A DNA stretch of 64,000 bases from Aurifilum marmelostoma. Taxonomy: Eukaryota > Ascomycota > Sordariomycetes > Diaporthales > Cryphonectriaceae. Below, in pieces: positions 1-12,093 of this stretch. The stretch lies in contig JAMXSV010000003.1 in assembly GCA_027559495.1 (NCBI GenBank), positions 2,418,001 to 2,482,000 on the forward strand, read 5' to 3'. The translations under genes were made by a program, and so were the position numbers. The stretch's first letter is position 1. Each line of letters starts with the position of its first letter. Under the pieces are notes generated by a model that did not search any database, was not told the DNA's origin, and saw only the letters and a list, made by a program, of their open reading frames with translations.

Positions 1-2615
1 ACTTCCTCCCAGGTGCCACATCCGATCTGACCTCAGCTCAATGACACCTTGGCACCTAGGGCTGGTCTCCGGCCTCGTGGTTTTCAGCTTCACGGTCAGA
101 GCAGTCAACCCGCAGTCGAGAGGGTCTTTGTGTGCAAGTTAGCTCACGCGCCGTCCGGCGCCATTGTCCGTGCCCCTCGACGGTGGATTACGGAGAAAGG
201 GGAAAAACTCGATCGAGGCTACTTAAGCGCTCACTGACCGAGGCTCCGGGGCACCGACCTACCTAATGATTTGATTCTTAGAGAGTGCACCAAGTTGACC
301 ACCGTACAGCACAGTACTGCACTGCGCTCGCAAAGGCACAAGGCCTAGTCTCGAGGGCCACTCGCGCTCCTCGGCCCCGCTGTAATCTGCGTCGCTCCTG
401 TCTGAACAGAAGGCCATACACCCGGTAGCACAAAGGCCATGGCGCCTCCGCCAATAGAGCCTTTCTGAGATGTGCGACGTGTCAATCCCAATCATACTGG
501 CAGTGTACAGAGAGCAGTCACGGAGGGTTCCGGCCGCGCCGAGGGTGCCGAGGGTCGAGGTCGAAGGTGACCCATCGAAGGGGCTGAAAAGCACCAGGAT
601 AACACGGCTTCTGTGCAACTCGATTCGTGACCACGGCTCGACGCCAAATCTTCATATCCCTGCCGAGTCTTACTTCTTGACCGCACGATCGCCTAGAGCC
701 AAGTACTTTCTTTTTTACTGGCAGCACCACAAGGTGGAGTTATTATGCGCGGGCTCGGACGGATCAGAACGAACCCACCACCATACATACTACGTACTAG
801 TACAGGACATGGAGACGCGCCGAGGAGGTTGGAGGGACAGGAAGGACTGACTATCCTCTACAGATGATTCTTCTTGTTACTCTGTGCCTGCCATAATCAA
901 GACCTTAATGATCCTACACAGGGGCCCCCCCTGCCTCTGCGCTGTCTCGCAGACATTGACAGGGTGCCTCACAATACTACTTGAGATCTCTGGCAGGAGT
1001 GGATCGATCATTTTCGGTCGCACGCGGCAGACCTAGGAAAAGAATTCACGTGATACGTCTACTCGGGCTACACCTTCGGAAAGTCTCACTGGGAAAAGCT
1101 AGGAAAAGGAGGGAGAAGGAGGGAGAGAACGGGGGGGGGAGAAAGGGAAGAGAAAGGAGAGGAGGAGGAGTAACAAGCAGCAGCAACAGCGGCAGCAAGA
1201 CTGACTTTGTGTTGCTTCTCGCCTTCTTCGTCTCTTGGTTGGAACAGGTCTCAGACTTTGCTTTTTCCTAATTCCCGCAGGGTTACTTTCTCTGCCGCGT
1301 CTACACACTTGTACGGTTGGCCTGTGGCCCACTACTGGTACCATTCGGTTTCCTCGGGTCACCACAGCTGCCACCTCGGCGACCCAGAACACACTGACCT
1401 CGTCCAAGATGGCGTCTCGAGACCTGACCAGTGCTAACTACTACCACTACTGCTACGCATCACAGACAGTGTTCACAAGGAGACCCGACCCAAGACAACC
1501 CAGGAACTGCTAGCCTCACCTGCTCAGGCCTCTCGAGGACCGTCCCCGACAGACGCCAGGACGCCACGGGAGAGAACTAGTGCCTGCTTGTTTTTGAATC
1601 TCGGCACCGTCGCCACTTATTGAGACCCAGACGCAGACTTGCATCTGGTGCTCCACGGGCAGCGGCTTAGCAAAGATGTATGTCTTACTCTGCCGTCCCT
1701 CACAGGTTGTTAGGCCTCTCGTCATGCCGTCATCCCAACCACCTTTACGCTCTCTCCCTTGGTTCCAGGCGCGCCCGCAAGCGGTCATGGGCATAGTGGC
1801 AATCTCCCCTGCTACGTGTCTGCGTGTTGTGTGCCTCGCCGTTGTTCACGTCCCTGTCCTCCCCTGGCTGGGCTAGTTTGGGGACCTTCTTCAGACTGGA
1901 CTCGTATCTCAGGGACAATGATGGCCCCACGCCGCAGGTCGACGAAGCGGTACGAAGGAAACCCCTGATTCAGCATGGCCACCGTCAAGTACCAACGGAG
2001 GACAAGCGCACTACCTCTTTTAGCTGTCTGGATGCCTGTTGATCTTGAGAAATTTCATCGCCGTTATCCCCCACAGACCTCCGCCCTTGCACTTTCTAGG
2101 TAGCGCCTCAAGACCGGACCCTGGACTAATGGCCGTTGTTGTCCAGCTTGTTGGCCAGGACTCCCTCACCCGCCTCCTCGGGACTTGAGATTTTGTGTCT
2201 GTCCACCATGCCATGTCGCCTGGTCTGGCCCAAAAGAGAAAGTAAAGAGAAAATCAACCTCTGCTGTCAGATCTTCAAGCGGAGTCCCTTCTAAAACGAG
2301 AATGACCTCCTAGTCATCTGCACGTTCGGACCTACTGACGTCCTCTGCGAGCAATGCCGGTAGTCGACGGGGGGCGTGGATAGGCACTCATTTGAAACCT
2401 CTATATCATCTATCCTGAAGACGCCTCACTGTCTCTCCCCCCCGTGTCCCTCTCTCCTAGCTGAGGGTACGGTGTTGGGGTACCGTCTGCTGCGTTTAAA
2501 CTGTGAAGCAACGCAACTAGTCCCCCTTCTTAGGTTTTCCCCCCCTTCTTCCTATCATTTCTGGCGACCTCGAGGACACACCGAAATTTCTTCCAGAACG
2601 ACGAGATCCGACATC
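1..2615. other. Upstream region / long 5' leader of the MHYT gene
   Basis: No protein family is recognised here in any frame. The region ends in a pyrimidine-rich stretch (about 2429-2560) typical of fungal promoters and leaders. A purine-rich low-complexity patch lies at about 1095-1180. A short reading frame at 1409-1513 (34 codons) has a good Kozak context (CCAAGATGG) and could be an upstream ORF, but nothing else supports translation. Several GCTAAC and CAG elements could belong to leader introns. The 2.6 kb length without a gene suggests a long promoter plus untranslated leader. Confidence 0.5.
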
Positions 2616-5600
2616 ATGGCCTCAAACACGTCGTCTGCGGACGAGCTCCTTGCCCATTGGCAGGGGCAGGTCGTGCCACGGTCCTTCAATGCGGGCTTCG
2701 TGACGCTCAGTTATATCGTGAGCCTGATCGGGGCTGCGTCGACCCTTGAGCTGATCAACAGGCGGACAGCCCCCAAAGGCCGGATAAACCAGTATGTTTC
2801 TCACTCGTGGTGTTGTTGTGATCGAATCTGCAGGCCGTCAGGCGGATAGGCTGGTCTGAGGACAGAGCGAAGCTGACGGAGGGCGCCAACAGCCTGCTGC
2901 TCATCAGTGCCGCCGTGACAATGGGCGGTATTGCCATCTGGTGTATGCATTATATAGGCAACCGTGCCATCGATATCGGTGACGGAGATCCGCAGCTGCA
3001 GATTGCCTACTCGAGCGGCTTCACCGCTCTCTCCTTCTTCATGCCCATCATCGTGCTCCTCGCCGCATTTGTCGCCATCGGTACCAACGAGCGGGTCTCG
3101 TGGTGGCGGGTGGCCGTCGGCGGGACCCTCGCAGGAGCTGCCATATGTGGCATGCACTACCTAGGGAACGCCTCCATCAACAATTACGTCTGCATTTATA
3201 ACGTGCCCAACGTCGTCGGAGCGGCTCTCATCGCCGTGGCGGCCAGCATCATTGCCCTCTCGGTATTCTTCGTCCTCCGATCCTCGTGGACCAACTCATG
3301 GTGGAAGAGAAGCATGTCGGCGGTGTTATTGGCCGGTGCCGTCTCGGGCATGCACTGGTGTGCCTCGACCGGGACACAGTACAAACTGGTGTCTCTGGCC
3401 GGACCCGACCAGCTGTCGAGAAACACCACTGTCATCGTCGTCATCTGTCTGGTAAGTCTCAGCCGGCCCTCCTTGCTGCTGTCATCACCCCCGCCCTCAA
3501 GCCCCAATGTTGCGCCGGCTCTCGCTAACCCTCACCTCCAGTCGATCGGAGCCTGTGTTATCATGGCAGGTTTTGCCATGTATGCTGCGCGTCTGAGGCA
3601 GCATTATGCCAGCAAGGCACAGCAGGTGGTGTTGGCTGCGGCCGTCTTCGACAAGCACGGCCGCGTGCTCGTCAGTACAGACGGCCTACTGCCGAGCGAG
3701 AAGATCACCAAGACCTTCCTGGAGAGGACGCCGCAGGATTCCTTCACTGTGGCCCACCCCCTGTTCCACTGGGTGTTCCAGGTCTCACGGAACTGGTCCA
3801 GCATCAACAGCATCATCGGTGGAATCACGAACCATCTCAGCCAGCTCCCACACACAGGGCGCGACAACATCAGTGGAGACATCAAGCTCATTACGGACCA
3901 CGGGGAGCTGATTGAGAACTACGACATCATATTTCGCGAGCTCTTCTGCGCCGCTGCGGCCGGACTGGCGGACCAGCTCAAGACCCCGCTGACCAACGTC
4001 GGCGTCCTCTGGGACCAAATCATCGCCACTGGCGGTGGTCACGGTGCCGTGCAGCAGGCTCCGGCCCGCCGGTGCCAGCAGGACCTTGAGCGTGCTGTAT
4101 CCGAGGGTGACACCCTCGGCTCCCGCAAAGAAGGCCTGGCAGACGGCCCGACCACGACGAGCACGTCGGTCTCTGAGGACCAGGCCGAGGAGGGTTCGGT
4201 CCGGCAACAAATCTCGGAGCTGGGCCGCGGCAGCCTGATGTTCCTCGTGCGCCGCGTCGAGAGCAACAGTGAGGTGCAGTCCCTCACGGCCGCGGGCTAC
4301 CGATTCGCAGAGCTGCACCAGGTCAGCGGGATCATTGGGTCCTCGATGCAGGTCAAGACGTGGGGCTTCGAGGACAAGCTCCGCGACATGGCCGGATACG
4401 CAGAGGAAAACAGGATCATGGAGCCAGGCGTGCACGTGGCCCTCTTTGGCGTACGGGCTCGGGTCAACAATGCCTATGGATTCGACGTGCTGGCCCGGCG
4501 AGACGCGCGGAACCTCCTCCCGGCGGTGCAGATGCCACTGGCACGGCTGGACGCCTGGCAGCTGACCTTTCTGCATCAGCTAGAGCGCATGACACCAAGC
4601 CAGATCGTCAGGAGGCTGAACAGCCTGCAGCACCTGTCGCCCAAGGAGATGATGTTCGCGTCGCAGCTGACGGACAGCATCGAGGCGCTGCGCGGCTGGC
4701 TGGAGGACAAGGTGTTTGACGAGGCGGTGCTCTGCCCCAGGACGGTGGAGGTGCCGTGCCGGCCCGTGTCGCCAGGGTCGGGGCCGGGCACCTGCACCGT
4801 CATCACGTTCAGGATTGTCATACCCATCCACACGTACGTGGAGAGCCCGCAGTGCGGCTTCGTGCCCCTCAACCTGTTCAAGGTGCACCAGCTCGTGTAC
4901 AAGGACTCTCCCAACCACCTGGTCTTCACCAGGTCGGTGCACCGCGAGATCGCGCCCATCATCAACGCGGTGCCCCTGGCGATGCACCCGACCAAGCCCA
5001 AGGCGCTGGCGCTGGGCCACACCCGACGCGCCTCGGTGCGGGACGGCAGGATGACGGACAGGATCTTCCGCCTCCCTCGGCCGCACACGTCGGGCGGCAG
5101 CACCAGAGGCGGAGGGGCGGTGGACTCGAACGGCAACCCGATCCCGATGGTGCTCCGGCGCACCGACTCAGGCGCCGCATCGGACCAGTCAACGTCGACA
5201 CTCAAGCTGTGGAACGGAAGGCACAGCGCCGAGGAGGCCAGCCCGGGCTCAGATCACCACGCAGGCGGCTACGACCGCAGCAGCCTCACGTCGCCGCCGC
5301 CACCGGCATACGGGGTAGACGAGCTGCAGCCGCCCGCGGTGCCCCAGTCACCAATGTCGACGGCGTCGTCGGCGCCTTCAATGGCCTCCTCATATCACCA
5401 TCACCACCACTACCAACATCACCAACAGCAGCAGCAGCCGTCGTCCTTTGGCGGCATCATGGTGTCGCAGGAGATCACAGTCAACGTGCGGCCGGCAGGA
5501 GATGTGTCGGATGTACCGGCCCGCCACAGCCCCGTGGGTAGCAGGGGCCGCCAGCCAGCAGAGCAGCCCGGCGGTCCATTGATCCGCCGAGGGACGGGCG

Positions 5601-5947
5601 AGGGCGGCCCCAACCACCAGCACCAGCTTCTTCTCCTCAACCAGCCAGGAACGACAGGCGAGGCGAGCCCCTCGTCGTCGCCGACAGACATGAAGAGGCC
5701 CGGGCCTGGGTTCGGAGTGGCCGTTGGTGGTGTTGGTGGTGCTCCTGCTGCTGCTGCTGCTTCCCACTACCCTGGGGGGCGAGGAGGGGTGCCGACGGCG
5801 GGGATCGAGATGAAGCCGCTGGCGGCACACAGGACGAGTGTACACATTGGGGCGGGCGTGCAGGTGTCTAACGTGGAGGCGGAGAAGCTGACGGAGGTGC
5901 CTACTTTCGTAGACGAGCTGGTTGGCTTCTGTGTGGAGGGGAGGTGA
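2616..5947 (+). CDS. MHYT-domain integral membrane sensor protein
   Basis: Predicted 1063-residue membrane protein with exons 2616-2791, 2842-3451 and 3542-5947. The first intron is 50 nt (GTATGT...TCAG). The second is 90 nt, a multiple of three without a stop, so it can be mistaken for coding sequence. The N-terminal quarter holds about seven hydrophobic segments with three spaced MHYT-type motifs: MHYI at residue 94, MHYL at 163 and MHWC at 229. This is the pattern of the MHYT family, proposed from bacterial members to bind copper and sense a diatomic gas. The middle (about residues 270-700) is a soluble region typical of fungal MHYT proteins with no domain I can name. The tail is low complexity with a His/Gln-rich patch near residue 880. 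Start chosen: the first ATG whose reading frame enters the membrane domain. Function is inferred from the family only; the physiological ligand is unknown. Confidence 0.85.
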
Positions 5948-7447
5948 GGAGGAGGAGGATGGTGTTCAGGAGGGTGACAATGTATGATTGTAATCCATGG
6001 CTTCGTGTGTTCTGTGGATGTATTATTATTACGATATACTATTACTATAAGATTTATTTATTATTGATTTTTTAGTACTCGTGATATCACGAATGGCACT
6101 CTTGACGACGGCGATGACAAGATGTGCTCGATGCCGTCTTTTTGGTGGAGTTGTAAGACGCTGCCACGCTCTCTTTTTTTCTTCCCTCCCTCTCACTCAA
6201 CACACGCACACAGTCATCCATAGGTACATAGTACATCAATCACAAATCTGATTACATCACGACTGTCAAGCAAGTGGCAGCACCGAAAAAATAGAGGGAG
6301 TATTGATTACGGGAGCGAGGTCGGATAAATTGGGACCATTATCAAGAAATGATTGGAGGACTTTCTTCCCTCCGAAGAGCCGCCGGGAGACTACTGCCCA
6401 GTTGACCAGTGACTTTTTTTCCTTTTTTTTTTTCTTCTTCCCTGGCTCCTTCAGGGGAGTGCTACAGGGGGGGCTTTGGGGGGCACTAAGGGCTCAACGG
6501 GACGTTTTGGGGGCGCGGGTTGGGGGGCCACCCCCCTGGGGGAAAGGCACGTTTTCGGTTCCCTGGCTGCGGAGGTCTGCCACCCCGTGGCGCCTAGCAT
6601 GCAACAGCCCTGTACTGGATCGCCCAACTGGGCAACCCGCAGCGTGGGGTGAAGAAAATAGTGCATTACCATGCCTATACCATGTACTATTACATGGCCA
6701 GGTAGGTATGAATGGTGTTTCTCCAACAAGCACATGTCTAGAGAGGGGCATTTTTGGGGGGGTTTTTTTTTTCTCTCTCCTTCTTCTTCCTTTTTTGGTT
6801 GAACATCTTCCCTCTCTTCAACACATATTTGATCCAAAAAATTCAAGTCACATTGGTGAGGGGTAAAAATACACCAGGAAAAATCACATGTCCATAGTGT
6901 TATTATATAATAATACTGTGTATTTTGCAAGATACTGACACGGACAAGAATATCGGGGTGAGAGCAACAACAATTCGCGGGCAGCAACGTCCGTCCCAAA
7001 TCCAAAAACCCACAAATTCACGTCATTGTCCTCCACTCTGCTACCTCTTCCTCCTTCCCACACACACACAGAACATAGTACACTAACTGAACTTACTCGA
7101 GTCCACCTTGAATTCATCTCTTTCCCCACGATGTTGCCTCCCTGATCTTCATTCTCCTCCTGCACACAACCAGCATCTGCTCTACCACAGCCCACCCCCT
7201 CCTCTCCTCTCCCCCCCCCCCCCCCGCATTCTCCTCTGTGAGTGACCTAAATTCTCCCAGAATCCCCTCGCTTTCTTGGTTTGCTTAGCTAATTGTTGCC
7301 ATTACATTCTCAAAAAGAAATAGGCCGGTACGCTTAGCCACGACCTCACCTGGGGGTTCTTGTACTCGGACGCCTCGCCACTTGTCGAGCCTCTCCTCTT
7401 CTTCTACGACGACGACAACCACCACCACCACCATCACCGTATACAAG
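5948..7447. other. Intergenic region between MHYT gene and GUT2
   Basis: AT-rich just after the MHYT stop (about 6020-6075: plausible 3' UTR and polyadenylation zone). T-runs lie near 6414-6433 and 6762-6770, and a C15 run at 7211-7225. The last roughly 200 bases before 7448 are probably the GUT2 leader. A 187-codon open frame at 6303-6866 consists of T- and G-run translation and is not credible as a gene. Confidence 0.6.
7211..7225. repeat. C15 homopolymer upstream of GUT2
   Basis: Fifteen consecutive C in the promoter or leader zone, about 220 nt before the GUT2 start codon. It matches in length a second C15 run at 10546-10560. Its length is likely to vary between strains or be mis-assembled. 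Confidence 0.9.
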
Positions 7448-9613
7448 ATGCCCGCCTTCACAAGAGCTGCTCGCCCTGGCTTGCTGCGGCGGCTTGCCGT
7501 TCCAGCCTCCGTCGCCACTGTGGCAGGTGGTCTGGTCGTATACGCATACCGTCCTCGCGATATACCCGGTCATGAGCCACCGGCCGTCCCTCCTATATAC
7601 GGCGCCGACGGCAACTTCCAGCTGCCGCGTTTCCCCCGCGAGAAGTCTCGTCTGGAGCAGATCACAGACCTCAAGAGGAGTGCCGCCGAGGCGGACAGAG
7701 AATATGATGTTCTGGTGATAGGCGGCGGTGCCACCGGCTCTGGTGTGGCCCTCGATGCGGCCACCCGCGGCCTCAAGGTTGCCCTCGTCGAGCGTGATGA
7801 CTTCAGCTCGGGCACCAGCAGCAAGAGCACAAAGCTCGTCCACGGCGGCGTCCGCTACCTCGAGAAGGCCGTCTGGAACCTCGACTATGCCCAGTACCAG
7901 CTCGTCAGGGAGGCCCTCAAGGAGCGCAAGTACTTCTTGCAGACCGCGCCGCACCTCAGCATGTGGCTCCCCATCATGCTACCCCTCGACAAGTGGTGGA
8001 AGGTCCCCTACTACTGGGCCGGCACCAAGTTCTACGACCTCCTGGCCGGCAGCGAGGGCATCGAGAGCTCCTACTTCCTCACCAAGAGCAAGGCCATCGA
8101 CGCCTTCCCCATGCTCAAGAGGACCGACCTGGTCGGCGCCCTGGTCTACTACGACGGCGCCCACAACGACTCCCGCATGAACGTCTCCATCGCCATGACC
8201 GCAGCCCTTTACGGCGCCACCACCGTCAACCACATGGAGGTCACAGGCCTTGATAAGAACGCCGATGGCAGGCTCTGCGGCGCCAAGGTCAAGGACCTGG
8301 TTCCCGAGCGCGACGGCAGGACGGGCGAGGAGTTCAACATTAGGGCAAAGTGCATCATCAACTGCACGGGGCCCTTTACCGACGGCATCCGGAAGCTCGA
8401 CAACCAGGAGTGCAAGGAGATTGTCGCCCCCGCCTCGGGCGTGCACATCATCTTGCCTGGCTACTACAGCCCCGGCAAGATGGGCCTGCTGGACCCCTCC
8501 ACCTCGGACGGCCGTGTCATCTTCTTCCTCCCCTGGCAGGGCAACACCATCGCCGGCACCACGGACAAGCCCGCATCCGTCTCCAAGGACCCTCTGCCCG
8601 ACGACGAGTCCATCAAGTGGATCCTGAGTGAGATCCGCCACTACCTCTCCCCGGACATCAACGTCCGCGAGGGCGACGTGCTGGCTGCCTGGTCTGGCCT
8701 CCGGCCCCTGGTCAAGGACCCCAAGGCCAAGAATACCGAGTCTCTTGTTCGCAACCACCTCATCGACATCTCCGAGTCGGGCCTGGTGACCTGCGCTGGC
8801 GGCAAGTGGACCACCTACCGCCAGATGGCCGAGGAGTGCGTCGACGCTGCTGTCAAGGAGTTTGGGCTGACCACGCGTCCCGTCACGGATGCTCCCCGCG
8901 TGAGCGGCACCGACATCATCGACGACGGCGCCATACTGGACGGGTCGTGCCAGACGCACAAGGTCAGACTGATCGGCGCCCACGGCTTCAGCCGCACCCT
9001 CTTCATCCACATCATACAGCACTTCGGCGTCGAGACCGAGGTCGCCAAGCACCTCACAGAGAGCTACGGTGACCGCGCATGGACCGTCGCCTCCCTGTGC
9101 AAGCCCACAGAACACCGCTTCCCCGCCCGCGGCGAGCGCATCTCCCAGCTCTATCCTTTTGTCGACGGAGAGATCCGCTATGCCGTCCGACACGAGTACG
9201 CACAGACTGCAGTCGATGTGCTGGCCAGGAGGATGAGGTTGGCATTCCTCAATGCCCAGGCTGCCCTCGAGGCACTTCCCAAGGTCATTGATGTCATGGC
9301 CGAAGAGCTCAAGTGGGATAAGAGGCGACAGGAGGTTGAATGGAAAGACAGTAAGTCCCTGCGCCCCACCATCCCTCCAAAAGAAAACGCATCGGTGAAA
9401 CCCGAGAACAAGATGGTCAAAGTTGACTGACACCCCCCCCCCCTCCACTGGGGCTTATTAGCTGTTGCATTCCTTGAGTCAATGGGACTACCTAAGCCCA
9501 TGCTTAATGCGACGAGAAAACAGGTCGAGCAGGCCAAGCTTGATTTCACCACCTCCGAGGAGTATAAGCTTTACGCAAGACACAACAAGCCTGTTCAAGA
9601 TGCTACTGAGTGA
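7448..9613 (+). CDS. GUT2: FAD-dependent glycerol-3-phosphate dehydrogenase, mitochondrial
   Basis: Predicted 684-residue flavoenzyme with exons 7448-9350 and 9462-9613; the 111-nt intron (GTAAGT...TTAG) joins phase 1 cleanly. It oxidises sn-glycerol 3-phosphate to dihydroxyacetone phosphate and passes electrons to ubiquinone at the outer face of the inner mitochondrial membrane. This serves glycerol use and the G3P shuttle. Visible evidence: a basic, Arg-rich N-terminus followed by a hydrophobic stretch (presequence plus membrane anchor), the Rossmann FAD motif GGGATGSG at about residues 92-99, the GTSSKSTKLVHGGVRYLE flavin-contact segment, and a C-terminal DAO_C domain. The final exon supplies the last 50 residues, so reading through the intron would give a wrong C-terminus. 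An in-frame upstream ATG at 7382 adds a Ser/Thr-rich leader; 7448 is preferred because it starts the mitochondrial signal. Confidence 0.95.
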
Positions 9614-10545
9614 GACCACTTTTCACACCTGACTATCAAAAGAGGATGATTTTCTTCTTCTTTTTTCTCTTTTTCCTTTTTTTGTTTTCTTCCTGTTGGT
9701 GGGGGGTGGGGGGTCGGCCTAGGAGAACAATGCCATCAATCTTGGAAATAGGCGTTTGTGGATATAGAGAGACACTGTTCAGAGCTTCTTTTGATTTGTT
9801 TCTTTCTGAACTGTTGAATGATGAGAGTTCGGTCACTCCACAGAGAGAGAGACAGACAGACAGATGTTCACATAATCACAAGACATGCCAGAGAAGGAAG
9901 AGAAGGGCAAAAGCTTTTTCTTTCCTGCCTTATTTTAAGTCATGTGCCACAGGCATAATGTACATACAGCAGCAGGGTATCCTATCATATCAAGACTCCA
10001 AATTTTACAATCACCCATTTGACTCGATAATCCTCTTCTGCCCAGCTTTCGGCCTTTTGTCTCCCCCTTCCATTCATGAATTTTTGCTCTTCGACCTTGT
10101 GGGAGGCTTTCGCCGTCCTCACCCGTCATGTCGTTTTTTATTCTTGCCGTCTTTCCCCATTGCCGTCTCTTGGCTCTCACGTGTACCGCTGCCGCTCCCA
10201 TGTCTCACATATCCGAGATGCCTGACTCTTTGCCGACTGCCCTTTTCCTTGCCCGTTTATCCAGACAGTGGGGTTCAGCAGACACAGCACATCAGTTCTC
10301 GTCCGTTCCTTGATTGACTGCTGAAAAGGAAAAAGCCGGGCTGGCACTGGTGTGCATACAGGGTCATATTCCTTGTAGAAACCAGGCGCCTTGCTTGCGT
10401 TAACAAAGCCCCATGCTTCAAGGTTGGTGGCTTTTTTTTTCCTCCTGCCTTTTTTTTCTCTTTCTGGTTCTGTATTTATAACTAACTACTCCCATATCGT
10501 TCAGGCCCTTACAGGGTCCTACCTATACAAATCAGTAAACCCGCG

Positions 10546-10560
10546 CCCCCCCCCCCCCCC
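10546..10560. repeat. C15 homopolymer
   Basis: Fifteen consecutive C in the spacer downstream of GUT2. It is the second run of this exact length in the window. Confidence 0.9.
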
Positions 10561-10751
10561 AAAAGCCTCAAGTATAAAACCAGATCCGTCAGATGTCTCA
10601 CAGTAACAAGTCACAGAGAGAAAAAGGTAGTAAGGAAAGCAGGTCGGTAGGAGCGGATAACGTCAAATTCAAGCTAGCAGCAGCCTCCCTGCAGCCTCCT
10701 TCTGCTTATCTCTATTCGTCGTCCCTCTATCTCTGACCATGTCTCTCTCCT

Positions 10752-10764
10752 TCTCTCTCTCTCT

Positions 10765-10800
<36 letters not shown>
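10752..10800. repeat. Compound (CT)n-(GT)16 microsatellite
   Basis: A CT tract at 10752-10766 is followed by AG and then 16 uninterrupted GT units (10769-10800). It is the longest dinucleotide repeat in the window, lies in intergenic DNA, and could serve as a polymorphic marker. Confidence 0.95.
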
Positions 10801-10806
<6 letters not shown>

Positions 10807-11528
10807 CGTGGGAAAAAGCCCCCTTTCCGCTTTCGGCAGTCAGAACTATCACCGGTTTCATCCCATCCATCCCCCATTCCTCATCCTGTTCCTTCTATCT
10901 GATCCGCCCTGCCGCCGTCGTGCCATGCCTAAGGGTGTGTCTCACTTTCTTGGAGGGCGGAAGAGGGATGGATTGAAACTGACGTCGTGCCGCTTGTGCA
11001 ATTTTCCCTATTCTATCCCTGTTCTTCTGTTGGTTGTGTGTGCATGTGTGTCTGGAAAGAATCAGGCAAGGCCTGTTATCCGATCCGATCAAGAGGCAGC
11101 CCCCGTCATTGTTTTGTGGCGCTGACCACAAGATGCAATGATTCCTGTACTAAATTTTTGAATCTCCTTGTAGGCGGTGAGGAGGGAGAGATACAGAGCG
11201 GGAGGCTTGGGGCTTGGTTCAAGGCCTTGTCGTGATCGGAGAAGGCTTGCGTCTTACGATGACAGGATAGGGGTCCATGAGGCTCCGAGTCTTGCATTGT
11301 TCCAGTGAGCACTAACGCATGCCATATAGGTAAGAGATCCAAGCTTATATGAACACAAGTGAGACAGACCGTGATGGCTTCTAAAGGAGATATGAATTTT
11401 TTTTTCCTCTCTTTCTTTGGGTCACATCATCAACATCAGGATAGATTGAGGTTGCCCTCGTGAGCTGTCCCTACATCCCCTTTGCCTTTTCCCCAGGGCC
11501 AAAAAAGGACGCTGTCTAACAGTTATTT

Positions 11529-11549
11529 TGTGTGTGTGTGTGTGTGTGT
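11529..11549. repeat. (TG)n microsatellite
   Basis: About ten TG units in the spacer 3' of the RGS gene. Confidence 0.9.
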
Positions 11550-12093
11550 AAGTCATGATGCGTAGTCTCTTCCGCCTTGAGACCTGGTATCCCAACTCTG
11601 AAAAGCCATTAACATGCATGTTTTTTTGTTTCTTTCTTCGTAAACCACCTCGTGTCCAATAACCCAAACCACCCACGCCTCCGTCCATACCCTAGAAGTT
11701 TGCAAGATCCAGATAAAACTCCACATAATGCAGATAAATCGTGAAGGATGAAATAGTAATCATGATGTATCCCGTCATTTCCTCGAAAGGAAGACATGGT
11801 CTCAGGACGGCATTAAAGCTCCAATCCGACCTTCGGAAGGGGAAGTGGAGAAAACGGGAGACAAGGAAGAGAGACAAGGAAACCAACGCCATACCAGGAG
11901 ATAGCCACCGTACCATCTATTTTGCTCCCCCCACTATGCATGTTCAGAACGCCGGGAAAAAGGAACAAGAAAAGACGGAGAACACCCAGAAGAGTAGTGT
12001 TAAGAAAAGGGAGCGAGGGAAAGAGAAGAAGAAAAAAACAAAGTAATGTAAAGAAAAACAAAAAGCAGATACCGAGAGAGATATGGATGTTTA

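Larger units (their letters stand above)
9614..12093. other. Intergenic region between convergent GUT2 and RGS genes
   Basis: No gene recognised. It holds T-rich 3' sequence after GUT2, a C15 run, a (CT)n/(GT)n compound microsatellite, another GT tract at 11529-11549 and A/G-rich stretches near 11990-12065. GUT2 and the RGS gene point towards each other, so most of this is probably 3' UTR plus spacer. Confidence 0.6.

Noticed and set aside
6303..6866. 187-codon open frame after the MHYT gene
   Set aside because: It consists largely of translated T- and G-runs, has no domain features and overlaps an equally long opposite-strand frame.
7382..7447. Upstream in-frame ATG of GUT2
   Set aside because: It would place a Thr-run before the mitochondrial presequence; the ATG at 7448 starts a typical signal.
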